In this document: positions 8,257 to 16,385 of the stretch, in pieces
Position numbering within the stretch: the stretch's first letter is position 1
Layout of the letters: each line of letters starts with the position of its first letter
NCBI RefSeq assembly: GCF_000165795.1
Contig: NZ_CM001022.1
Span: 868,001 to 932,000 of the forward strand
DNA from: Aminomonas paucivorans DSM 12260
GTDB lineage: Bacteria; Synergistota; Synergistia; Synergistales; Synergistaceae
DNA length: 64,000 nt
Direction of reading: 5' to 3'
Program-made: the position numbers and the translations under genes
The notes under the pieces: generated by a model
The model's database searches: none
The model's input: the letters and a program-made list of their open reading frames with translations, nothing else
Told to the model about the DNA's origin: nothing

Positions 8257-8859
8257 ATGGATCTGATCTGGCTCGTCCTGGGATACCTGGCGGGTTCCTG
8301 CCCCACGGGGTACCTGGCGGCGAAGCTCGTCCGGGGGGAGGACATCCGGCGCCACGGCTCGGGGAACATCGGGGCCACCAACGTGGGACGCCTCATGGGC
8401 AAGCCCTGGGCCATCGCCGTGGCGATTCTGGACATGGCCAAGGGGGGCCTGGTGGTGGGGGCGGCGTGGGCCATCGGGGTCCGGGACCCCTGGATCCTGT
8501 CCCTGGCGGGAGCGGCGGGGGTGCTGGGGCACAACTACCCCCTGTGGTTGGGCTTCAAGGGGGGCAAGGGGGTGGCCACCACCTTCGGGGTCCTCTTCTT
8601 TCTGGACTGGTTCAACCCCTGGCCTGCCCTGCTGGGAGGAGCCATCTGGTACGGGGTCATGAAGGCCACCCGGTACGTCTCCGTGGCGTCCCTGGTGTCC
8701 CTGTTCTCCGCCGCCGGGCTGTTCTTCCTGTTCCGCGCCCCCGCTCCCTACGGGATCACCGCCCTGGCCCTGGCCCTCCTGTCCACGTGGCGGCACCGGG
8801 CCAACCTGGCCCGCCTGGCGGCGGGAACGGAGAGCCGGGTGGGAGGAGGCCGGTCCTGA
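8257..8859 (+). CDS. plsY: Acyl-phosphate:glycerol-3-phosphate acyltransferase PlsY
   Basis: A 200-residue integral membrane enzyme that transfers an acyl group from acyl-phosphate to glycerol-3-phosphate, the first step of phospholipid synthesis. The three conserved motifs are visible: GSCPTGYLAAKL near residue 10, RRHGSGNIGATNVGR at about 30-45, and GHNYPLWLGFKGGKGVATTFG at about 90-110. Five or so hydrophobic segments follow the expected PlsY topology. ATG 8257 has AGGAGGTGAGG directly upstream, overlapping the end of the acyl-CoA synthetase gene. Length is normal for the family. Confidence 0.97.
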   Translation: MDLIWLVLGYLAGSCPTGYLAAKLVRGEDIRRHGSGNIGATNVGRLMGKPWAIAVAILDMAKGGLVVGAAWAIGVRDPWILSLAGAAGVLGHNYPLWLGFKGGKGVATTFGVLFFLDWFNPWPALLGGAIWYGVMKATRYVSVASLVSLFSAAGLFFLFRAPAPYGITALALALLSTWRHRANLARLAAGTESRVGGGRS

Positions 8860-10310
8860 GCCCTTCCGCCCCCACCCCGGACCTGCGGGCCCGCCGTCGG
8901 GCCTGCCTTCCCGGGGTGGTCTGCGTGGCCTTCGGGGCCTTCATGGCCTCCCTGGACGGTTCCATCGTCAACGTGTCCCTCCCCACCATAGCCCGGGTCT
9001 TCCGCCTGGGTTCCGGGGAGGCGGCGTCGGTGATCCTCTCCTACCTCCTCTCCCTCTCCGGGTGCCTCCTGATCTTCGGACGCCTGGGGGACGTGGCGGG
9101 GAAGCGGCGGGTCTTCCTCTGGGGGCAGGGGGTCTTCCTCCTGGGCTCCCTGGCCTGCGGCCTCGCCCCCGGCCTGGCCTCCCTGGTGGCCGCCCGGTTC
9201 TTCCAGGGGGTCGGGGGGGCCATGCTCACCGTGTCCTCCTACGCCCTCATCTCCCAGGTGGCTCCCCGGGACCTGCTCGGCTGGGGCATCGGCATCCTCA
9301 CCACCGCCGTGGGGCTCGGCGCCACCCTGGGGGCTCCCCTGGGGGGCTTTCTGACCGATTGGTTTTCCTGGCGTTGGGTCTTCTACATCAACCTCCCCGT
9401 GGGGGCGGTCTCCCTCTATGCCTCCCATGCCTACCTGCAAAGAGAGGGGGCGGACCGGTCTCCCCTGGACCTGCGGGGGCTCCTGCGGCGCTTCGACGTC
9501 CCCGGGGCGCTCTTCTCCTTCCTGGGGATCCTCCTCCTGGTGTTCGGGCTCAACCGGGGCCGGGAGGAGGGGTGGACCTCCCCTCTCATCCTGGGTTCCC
9601 TGCTGGGGGCGGGGATCGCCCTGGGGCTTTTCGCCCTGGCGGAGCGGCGTCACCCGGAGCCCCTGCTGGACCGGGAGCTTCTGGGGCGGCGCGGGTTTCG
9701 CGTCCCCGTGCTGGGGTCCCTTCCGGGGTACCTGTTCATCGGGGGGAACACCCTGCTGCTGCCCTTCTTCCTCCAGGGGGCCAAAGGGCTTTCCGCTCAG
9801 GGGTGCGGGTTCGCCATGCTGCTCTTCTCGGGGGTCTACATGCTCCTCTCCGGGGTGGGGGGGCGGACCTCCGACCGGATCTCCCCCCGGATCCTCTGCG
9901 CCGTTTCCCAGGTCGGGGCGGCGGGGTGCTGCGTCCTCTTCGCCTCCACCCTGCACGTCCCGGGGCTGCTCTTCCCCCTGCTTTTCCTGGTGGGGCTGGG
10001 GGTGGCCAACGGCTTCTTCTACCCTCCCATGGGCAACCTCGTCCTGGGGGGAGTGCCCCCGGAGATGAGGGGTTCCGCGTCGGGGATCTTCAGCGTGGCC
10101 AACCGGGTGTGCCTCACCCTGGGGGTGTGCCTCTACGAGGCCCTCTTCTCCCAGTGGGCCCCCGGGGGAATCGAAGCCCCCGCCTCCGCCCTGGCGGGTT
10201 TCCGGGCGGCCTACCTGGTCGCGGCGGCCCTCTTCGTCGTGGGAGCCCTGTGGATCCTCCTGGTCCCGGGGAAGGACGCTCTCGCGTCGACCTCGCCCCC
10301 TTCTCCCTAG
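8856..10310 (+). CDS. MFS multidrug exporter, DHA2 (EmrB/QacA) type, probable CTG start
   Basis: About 484 residues with roughly 14 hydrophobic helices. The signatures LDGSIVNVSLPTIA in helix 1, GRLGDVAGKRRVFLWG (motif A) and AARFFQGVGGAMLTVSSYAL identify a drug:H+ antiporter of the 14-TM DHA2 group. No ATG or GTG gives a full first helix with a Shine-Dalgarno; CTG 8856, which overlaps the plsY TGA and follows GGAGGAGG by six bases, does. GTG 8916 is the alternative but would cut 20 residues and has no ribosome binding site. Substrate unknown; likely proton-driven efflux at the inner membrane. Confidence 0.85.
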   Translation: MSPSAPTPDLRARRRACLPGVVCVAFGAFMASLDGSIVNVSLPTIARVFRLGSGEAASVILSYLLSLSGCLLIFGRLGDVAGKRRVFLWGQGVFLLGSLACGLAPGLASLVAARFFQGVGGAMLTVSSYALISQVAPRDLLGWGIGILTTAVGLGATLGAPLGGFLTDWFSWRWVFYINLPVGAVSLYASHAYLQREGADRSPLDLRGLLRRFDVPGALFSFLGILLLVFGLNRGREEGWTSPLILGSLLGAGIALGLFALAERRHPEPLLDRELLGRRGFRVPVLGSLPGYLFIGGNTLLLPFFLQGAKGLSAQGCGFAMLLFSGVYMLLSGVGGRTSDRISPRILCAVSQVGAAGCCVLFASTLHVPGLLFPLLFLVGLGVANGFFYPPMGNLVLGGVPPEMRGSASGIFSVANRVCLTLGVCLYEALFSQWAPGGIEAPASALAGFRAAYLVAAALFVVGALWILLVPGKDALASTSPPSP

Positions 10311-10350
10311 ATTTCGGAATGCCCGGAGCCCCCGCGTCCCCGGGGGTAAC

Positions 10351-10379
10351 CTTGACGTTTGCTGACCAAAAAGTATAAT
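10351..10379 (+). promoter_or_regulatory. ctsR operon promoter overlapped by a CtsR-like operator
   Basis: TTGACG (10352-10357), 16 bases, TATAAT (10374-10379) form a strong sigma-70/A promoter in an AT-rich island. Bases 10351-10367 read CTTGACG-TTT-GCTGACC, which fits the CtsR heptad repeat TTTGACC-NTN-TTTGACC with five of seven matches in each half and the correct three-base spacer. The operator covers the -35 box, so CtsR binding would block RNA polymerase, giving autoregulation of ctsR-mcsA-mcsB-clpC. Confidence 0.75.
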
Positions 10380-10410
10380 CGGAGGGAGATCCCCGGCGGG
10401 AGGAATGACC

Positions 10411-10890
10411 ATGTCCAGCCTGACCAAGACCATCGAGGACTACATCACCCGGCTGTTCGAGGAAGCGGAGAACAACCAGGTGTCCCTGCGGCGGAAGGAG
10501 CTGGCGGAGCGCTTCGGCTGCGTTCCCAGCCAGATCAACTACGTGCTCCGCAGCCGCTTCGCCCCGGAGCACGGCTTCGTGGTGGAGAGCCAGCGGGGGG
10601 GGCACGGGTACATCCGCATCGTGCAGCTTTGCCTGAGGGACCCGGAGGAGCGGGTGAACCACCTGGAGGAGCTGGTGGGCAAGACCCTCACGGAGCAGGA
10701 GAGCCGTCGGCTTCTGACGAACCTCCAGAACCGGGGGATCCTGACCCCCCGAGAGAGGCTCCTGATGGAGGTGGCCCTGCGCAGCCAGGACGAGCAGGGG
10801 AAGACCCTTTTCGACCTTCCGGTCTACCGGAGGGACATGATGCGGGCGGAGCTGATGAGACGCCTCGTCACTAGCCTGGCCCTGGCCTGA
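10411..10890 (+). CDS. ctsR: Transcriptional repressor CtsR
   Basis: A 159-residue repressor of clp stress genes. The N-terminal half contains the winged helix-turn-helix (RRKELAERFGCVPSQINYVL) and the glycine-rich wing VVESQRGGHGYIRIV that is the CtsR hallmark; the C-terminal half is the dimerisation/McsB-contact domain. ATG 10411 is preferred over ATG 10405 because GGGAGGA abuts the latter and leaves six bases to the former. In Firmicutes CtsR loses DNA binding on heat and is inactivated or degraded with help of McsB and ClpC; all three partners follow in this operon. Confidence 0.95.
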   Translation: MSSLTKTIEDYITRLFEEAENNQVSLRRKELAERFGCVPSQINYVLRSRFAPEHGFVVESQRGGHGYIRIVQLCLRDPEERVNHLEELVGKTLTEQESRRLLTNLQNRGILTPRERLLMEVALRSQDEQGKTLFDLPVYRRDMMRAELMRRLVTSLALA

Positions 10891-10901
10891 TCGGAGTCTC
10901 C

Positions 10902-11411
10902 ATGCTCTGCGAGCGCTGCGGCCAGAGGGAGGCGGAGGTGCACATCAAGCAGGTGCAGGGAAGCCGGGTGGAGGAACACTGGCTCTGCCGGGACTGCGCC
11001 GCCGAGCTGGGGGAGGGGCTGCCCCAGCTCACCCTCACCTTCTCCTTCAAGGACCTCCTCCCCTCCCTGGGGCCAGAAGGCAAGGGGGCGGAGGTCGTGC
11101 CCGGAATCGTCTGTCCCCGGTGCGGCCTGACCTACCGGGAGTTCCGTAGGAGCGGCCTGCTGGGATGTCCGGAGTGCTACGAGGCCTTTCGGGAACAGCT
11201 CCTTCCCCTGCTGCGCAAGGTGCAGGGGGGGGAGGTCCACCGGGGAGAGCGTCCGTCCCGCCTGCCCGAGGGGCTGGAGGAGCTGGAGTCCCTGCGGACG
11301 GAGCTGCAGTCGGCCCTCCACGACGAGGAGTACGAGAGGGCGGCGGCCCTTCGGGACCGCATCCGCGCCCTGGAGGGAGGGGTTCCCCCTGTTTGCCGGG
11401 ATCCTGGCTGA
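10902..11411 (+). CDS. mcsA: McsA, zinc-finger activator of the McsB arginine kinase
   Basis: A 169-residue protein with two zinc-binding modules: C3-x2-C6 with C29-x2-C32, then CPRC and CPEC in the middle, and a C-terminal UVR motif (LRTELQSALHDEEYERAAALRDRI). This is the standard architecture of McsA, which activates McsB and links arginine phosphorylation to the ClpC protease. It lies 11 bases after ctsR and its last 23 bases are overlapped by mcsB. Family length in Bacillus is 185 residues, so this is slightly short but complete. Confidence 0.95.
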   Translation: MLCERCGQREAEVHIKQVQGSRVEEHWLCRDCAAELGEGLPQLTLTFSFKDLLPSLGPEGKGAEVVPGIVCPRCGLTYREFRRSGLLGCPECYEAFREQLLPLLRKVQGGEVHRGERPSRLPEGLEELESLRTELQSALHDEEYERAAALRDRIRALEGGVPPVCRDPG

Positions 11412-12441
11412 GGCCCCCCTGGAGTGGCTGGAGGGGCGAGGGGAGGCCCCGCGCACGGTGCTCTCCAGTCGGGTGCGCCTGGCCCGCAACCTGGCGGCCT
11501 TCCCCTTCCCCGGGCGGTGCGACGACGGGGTCCGACGGGACGCCGCCGACGTTCTGGCGGCTCTGCTGGAGCGTGTCTCGCCCCTGGTGGGGAGTTCCCG
11601 CCTGGGCATCGACGACCTGGACGCCCTCTCCCGGCAGGTGCTGGTGGAGAACCGCCAGATCAGCCCGGAGTTCAGCCGGGGCGGGGACGGCCGGTTCGTG
11701 GAGATCGACCGGCGGGGGGTACTCTCCCTCATGGTCAACGAGGAGGACCACCTGCGCCTTCAGGTGGTCCTGGGGGGGCTCAACCTCCGGGAGGCCTGGT
11801 GCGTGGCCAGGAGCGTCCACCAAGCCCTGGGGGAGATGGATTTCGCCTTCGACCCCTCCCTGGGGTTCCTCACCGCCTGTCCCACCAACCTGGGTACGGG
11901 CCTTCGGGCCTCCGCCATGCTCCACCTTCCCGGGCTGATGCAGACCGGGCAGATGCAGGCGGTGGTCCGGGAGTGCCAGAGGGTGGGCCTGGCGGTGCGC
12001 GGGGCCTTCGGGGAAGGTTCCGAGGCCCAGGGGGCGATGTACCAGGTCTCCAACCAGGTGACCCTGGGGCCCACGGAGGAGGAGCTGGAAGACAAGGTCA
12101 CCCGGGTGGTCCGGCAGCTGGTGGGGGAGGAGCGCAAGGCCCTGGAGGCCCTCCACCGGGCCCACCGTCTGGCGGTGGAGGACCGGGTGAGTCGGGCCTG
12201 GGGGTGTCTCCGCCACGCCCGCATCCTGCGCTTCGCCGAGGCGCTGGAGCAGCTTTCTCTGGTGCGCATGGGGGGGGAGCTGGGCATCCTGCCCCTCCTG
12301 GACGCGCCCCGGTGGAACCACCTGATGACGGATGCCCAGCCTGCCCGCATGCAGGGGCTGGCGGGACGGGTCCTCTCCCCGGAGGAGCGGGCCGTCCTGA
12401 GGGCGGATCGGTTTCGGGAAGCCCTGGCGGCGATGGAGTGA
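11389..12441 (+). CDS. mcsB: Protein-arginine kinase McsB, probable CTG start
   Basis: A guanidino kinase-fold enzyme that phosphorylates arginines in client proteins and so marks them for ClpC. Conserved parts seen: TVLSSRVRLARNLAAFPFP, LVNEEDHLRLQV, FLTACPTNLGTGLRAS and VSNQVTLGPTEEEL. The only ATG/GTG before the conserved LSSRVRLARN block is GTG 11458, which removes the first strand; CTG 11389 follows GGAGGGAGGGG by six bases and gives 350 residues with 23 residues before VLSSR, close to the Bacillus protein (24). The frame therefore overlaps mcsA. The C-terminal RDxxRA phosphoarginine-sensing motif is not exact here; the nearest segment is ADRFREAL. Confidence 0.9.
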   Translation: MFAGILAEAPLEWLEGRGEAPRTVLSSRVRLARNLAAFPFPGRCDDGVRRDAADVLAALLERVSPLVGSSRLGIDDLDALSRQVLVENRQISPEFSRGGDGRFVEIDRRGVLSLMVNEEDHLRLQVVLGGLNLREAWCVARSVHQALGEMDFAFDPSLGFLTACPTNLGTGLRASAMLHLPGLMQTGQMQAVVRECQRVGLAVRGAFGEGSEAQGAMYQVSNQVTLGPTEEELEDKVTRVVRQLVGEERKALEALHRAHRLAVEDRVSRAWGCLRHARILRFAEALEQLSLVRMGGELGILPLLDAPRWNHLMTDAQPARMQGLAGRVLSPEERAVLRADRFREALAAME

Positions 12442-12508
12442 CGATCCCGGGGGCCTCTGCGGAGGTTCCCCGGTGGAAAGGCAAGAGGACCCCCGAGGAG
12501 GGAGACCC

Positions 12509-15016
12509 ATGTGGCAGTTCTTTACGGAACGAGGCAAGAAGGTGGTGCAGCTGGCCCACCGGGAGGCGCTTCGGTTGGGGCACGACGTCATCGGCACGGA
12601 ACACATTCTGTTGGGCCTCCTGGCGGAGGGAGAAGGGGTGGCCGCCCAGGTCCTGGGGGCTTTCGGCCTGGACCTGGAAGAGCTGCGCGGACAGATCGAA
12701 TCCACCGTGGGGAAGGGACAGCCCCGGGAACGTCCCGTGGACCTTCCCTTAAGCCCCCGGGCTAAGCGGGTCCTGGACCTGTCCATGCGGGAGGCCCGGG
12801 GCATGGGGGTCAACTACGTGGGGACGGAACACATCCTGCTGGGCCTCCTGGCGGAGGGGGAGGGAGTGGCCGCCCAGGTCCTGGGAAGCCTGGGTCTGGA
12901 CCTGCCCAAGGTGCGTCAGGAGGTCCAGAGCTTCCTCTCCGGCGCCTCCCCGGACTACGCCGAGGGGGGGCGGGAGCCCGCCGCGGAGGGGGACAAGAAG
13001 AACGGCAGCTCCAAGACCCCCACCCTGGACCAGCTGGGCATCGAACTCTCCGACATGGCCAAGAAGGGGGAGCTGGACCCGGTGATCGGCCGGGCCAAGG
13101 AGATCCAGCGCCTCGTGCAGATCCTCTCCCGGCGCACCAAGAACAACCCGGTGCTCATCGGGGATCCGGGGGTGGGCAAGACCGCCATCGTGGAGGGGCT
13201 GGCCCAGCGGATCATCGCCGGGGAGATCCCGGAGGTGCTCAAGGGCAAGCGGGTGGTGCAGCTCAACGTGGGCAACCTGGTGGCGGGCACCAAGTACCGG
13301 GGGGAGTTCGAGGAGCGCATGCGCAAGCTCGTCAAGGAACTCCGGGAGGCCAAGGGGGTCATCCTGTTCATCGACGAGATCCACACCCTGGTGGGCGCCG
13401 GGGGGGCGGAGGGGGCGGTGGACGCCGCCAACATCCTCAAGCCCAGCCTCGCCCGGGGGGAGTTTCAGGTCATCGGCGCCACCACCCTGGACGAATACCG
13501 CAAGTACATCGAGAAGGACGCGGCCCTGGAGCGGCGCTTCCAACCCATCCAGGTGGAGGAGCCCTCGGAGGAGGACACGGTGAAGATCCTGGCGGGCCTG
13601 CGGGACCGTTACGAGGCCCACCACCGGGTGAAGCTCTGCGACGACGCCCTGGCGGCGGCGGCCCGGCTCTCCAAGCGCTACATCACCGAGCGCTTCCTTC
13701 CCGACAAGGCCATCGACCTCATCGACGAGGCGGCGGCCCGGGCGCGCCTCAAGACCATGGAGGCCCCGGAGGACCTCAAGGACCTGGAGCGCTCCCTGGA
13801 GGGGATCCGCAAGGAGAAGGAGTCCGCGGTGATGGCCCAGGAGTTCGAGAAGGCCGCGCGGATGCGGGACGAGGAACGCCGCCTCTTCGAGGAGATCGAA
13901 CACCGCCGCAAGTCCTGGCAGAACGACCGCAACCAGGAGGAGCCCCTGGTGGGGGCGGAGGACATCGCCCACATCGTCTCGGAGTGGACGGGCATCCCGG
14001 TGCTCCAGCTCACGGAGGAGGAGGCGGCCCGGCTTCTGCGCATGGAGGAGGAGGTCCACCGGCGCATGGTGGGGCAGGACGAGGCCATCGGCGCGGTGGC
14101 CCGGGCGGTGCGCCGGGCGCGAAGCGGCCTGAAGGACCCCAAGCGTCCCGTGGGGAGCTTCCTCTTCCTGGGGCCCACGGGGGTGGGGAAGACGGAGCTG
14201 GCCCGTTCCCTGGCGGCGTTCCTCTTCGGCAGCGAGGAGGCCCTGGTGCGCTTCGACATGAGCGAGTTCATGGAGCGCCACGAGGTGGCCAAGCTCATCG
14301 GCGCCCCCCCGGGCTACGTGGGCTACGAGGAGGGGGGCAAGCTCACCGAGGCGGTGCGCCGGCGTCCCTACGCGGTGGTGCTCTTCGACGAGATCGAAAA
14401 GGCCCACCCCGACGTGTTCAACATCCTCCTCCAGCTCCTGGAGGACGGACGGCTCACCGACGGGCAGGGACACTCCGTGGACTTCCGCAACACCGTGGTC
14501 ATCATGACCAGCAACGTGGGGGCCCAGGACCTGATGAAGGGCCAGACCCTGGGGTTCTCCCTGGACGGGTCCTCGGAGCGGGACCACGCCTGGAGCAAGA
14601 TGAAGGACACCATCCTGGAGGCGGCTCGGCGCACCTTCCGGCCGGAGTTTCTCAACCGGGTGGACGACATCGTGGTCTTCCGCACCCTGGACCGGGAGGA
14701 GCTTCTGGCCATCGTGAAGATCATGGCGGCGGAGGTGACCCGGCGGGCGGGGGAGCAGGACCTGGGACTGGAGCTGGACGAGGCCTCCCTGACCCTGATC
14801 CTGGAGAAGGGTTTCGACCCGAAATACGGGGCCCGCCCCCTGCGTCGCACCCTCCAGCGCCTGGTGGAGGATCGGCTGGCGGACCTTCTTCTGGAAGGAA
14901 CCCTCAGGAGGGGCGACCGGGTCCGGGTGTCCCCCGCGGAGGGGGAGCTGCGGTTCGAGAAGCTCGACGCGCCCTCCGAAGCCGCCGTCCCGGGGGGGGA
15001 AGAGTCGGTTTCCTGA
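12509..15016 (+). CDS. clpC: AAA+ unfoldase ClpC
   Basis: An 835-residue Hsp100 ATPase that unfolds substrates, including arginine-phosphorylated ones, for ClpP. Domain order: two N-terminal Clp_N repeats (about 1-145; each includes [20 protein letters not shown]), AAA-1 with Walker A 218-225 (GDPGVGKT), a middle coiled domain with a UVR-like stretch (about 420-460), AAA-2 with Walker A 555-562 (GPTGVGKT), and the C-terminal D2-small domain. ATG 12509 follows GAGGAGGGAGA. It is the last gene of the ctsR operon. No clpP is present in the window. Confidence 0.97.
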
Positions 15017-15029
15017 CGCATTTCGGGAC

Positions 15030-15058
15030 TTGACGGAGGGACCAAGGGCCTCCATGAT
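15030..15058 (+). promoter_or_regulatory. Possible promoter for the PpiC gene
   Basis: TTGACG (15030-15035), 17 bases, CATGAT (15053-15058). Downstream, bases 15047-15063 can form a small hairpin near 15147-15163 (ACCGGC, 5-base loop, GCCGGT) just before the Shine-Dalgarno AAGGAGG. It would separate the isomerase gene from the clpC operon, but read-through is equally possible because no terminator is seen after clpC. Confidence 0.4.
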
Positions 15059-15180
15059 GCCATCTGTCCGGGGAACCGCCGTAGCGAGGCTCCCGGAAGG
15101 GACGTCGCGGCGCACCCTGCGCGTCGTCCCGGAACCATACTAGGGAACCGGCTTGAGGCCGGTCCGAAGGAGGAACGTCC

Positions 15181-16074
15181 GTGAACGGTTCGCGCTCCGT
15201 GCTGCGTCGTGGCGTCGTCGTGGGGTGTCTTCTGGTGTCCCTGGCCCTTCCGGCCTGGGCGGCCCCCGCCTCTGCCCCCAAGGAAGAGCCCCCGGTGATC
15301 CGGGTGGGGGCCGAGGAGGTCTCGTCCCGGGAGATGCTCCATGTGTTGGGGATGAACGTGGGGGGCAACGAGATGGCCCTGGGGATGGCCCTGTACCAGA
15401 TGGACAGGAAGGCCCGGGAGGAGTTTGCCCGGCAGCTGGCGGACGCCCTGCTTCTGGCCCGGGCGGCGGAGGCCAAGGGCATCGCCCTGGAGCCCGCGGT
15501 GGCGGCGACGCTCCGCTGGCAGCGGATCCGCACCCTTTCCCAGGCCTACATGGAGCGGGCGGCGGGGGCGTGGGACCTGGGCGATCAGACCCTGAAGCGC
15601 TACTACGACGCCCACCGGGACCAGTTCGTCCAGGCCGAGGCGGTGCACGTGCGCCACATCCTGACGGAGGACGAGGCCTCCGCCCGCAAGGCCCTTCTTG
15701 CGGTCCTGGGGGGAGCGGACTTCGCCAAGACCGCGGCGGAGCAGAGCCGGGACAAGGCCACGGCGGAACGGGGAGGCGACCTGGAGTGGGTGGAGCGGGG
15801 GCAGACCCCCAAGGCCTTCGAGGATCTGGTCTTCTCCCTGAGGAAGGACGCCGTGGGCGGCCCCGTGAAGACGGACTTCGGCTGGCACGTGGTGCAGGTC
15901 CTGGAGAAGCGGGCGGCCCGGGCGCTCTCCTTCGAGGAGGCCAAGGGCGAGGTGGCCCAGCGGCTCCAGCGCAGCTATCTGGAGGAGACCCTGAAGAAGC
16001 TCCGGGGGCAGACCCCCGTGACGGTGGACGACAAGGCCCTCATGGGTCTGGGGGGCATCCAGGCGGCTCCGTAG
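15181..16074 (+). CDS. Secreted PpiC-type peptidyl-prolyl cis-trans isomerase (SurA/PrsA-like)
   Basis: A 297-residue protein with a Sec signal peptide at residues 1-29 (hydrophobic GVVVGCLLVSLALPAWA), no lipobox, an N-terminal helical SurA-like segment, and a parvulin domain at about 155-250 (VRHILTEDEASARKALLAV, GGDLEWVERGQTPKAFEDLVFSL, TDFGWHVVQVLEKR). It should help fold exported proteins outside the cytoplasmic membrane. GTG 15181 is supported by AAGGAGGAACGTCC immediately upstream. Its position next to clpC places intra- and extracytoplasmic protein quality control side by side. Confidence 0.92.
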   Translation: MNGSRSVLRRGVVVGCLLVSLALPAWAAPASAPKEEPPVIRVGAEEVSSREMLHVLGMNVGGNEMALGMALYQMDRKAREEFARQLADALLLARAAEAKGIALEPAVAATLRWQRIRTLSQAYMERAAGAWDLGDQTLKRYYDAHRDQFVQAEAVHVRHILTEDEASARKALLAVLGGADFAKTAAEQSRDKATAERGGDLEWVERGQTPKAFEDLVFSLRKDAVGGPVKTDFGWHVVQVLEKRAARALSFEEAKGEVAQRLQRSYLEETLKKLRGQTPVTVDDKALMGLGGIQAAP

Positions 16075-16117
16075 GTCCTCCTCTGGACCCGCTGCGAGGA
16101 TCGGGAAAGAAACAGTG

Positions 16118-16158
16118 GGCGAGAGGTGGTTTCCTGTGGGCCACTTTTCGCCTTTTTT
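16118..16158 (+). terminator. Rho-independent terminator after the PpiC gene
   Basis: A 12-bp stem (GGCGAGAGGTGG paired with CCACTTTTCGCC, two G-U pairs) with an 11-base loop, followed by six Ts. It ends the upstream transcript and isolates nhaC. Confidence 0.8.
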
Positions 16159-16222
16159 GCAACTCCCGGTTCCGGGCCCGGAGAGGTGGCAGATTTGTCC
16201 GAAGGATTGCAACGTTTTGTGC

Positions 16223-16250
16223 TGGACACCTTTATAGGGAGCTTTATAAT
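16223..16250 (+). promoter_or_regulatory. nhaC promoter and long leader
   Basis: TGGACA (16223-16228), 16 bases, TATAAT (16245-16250). A second possible pair, TTGCAA (16207) and TTTATA (16231), overlaps it. The leader from about 16257 to the ATG at 16386 is some 130 bases, carries no ORF or recognisable riboswitch, and ends with a good Shine-Dalgarno (GGGGAGG). Confidence 0.6.
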
Positions 16251-16385
16251 GAGGTGGCCGTGAAGGTATACGAGGCAGCGGCAGCAGAAAGGGAGTCTCC
16301 GAGGGGGTGGTGGGGGAAGAGCCGTGCTGAATGGGGAGTCGGTGTCGGTTTCTTATGTCAGAACAAAAAAGGGGAGGTCGCAAAC

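Noticed and set aside
4229-8266. Open frame of 1345 codons covering several genes
   Set aside because: Composition is Gly/Pro/Arg-rich without any motif, and it crosses genes on both strands with clear homology. An artefact of few stop codons at high GC.
16159-16385. Possible riboswitch in the nhaC leader
   Set aside because: I could not find a conserved riboswitch core or a terminator/anti-terminator pair; covariance-model searching would be needed.
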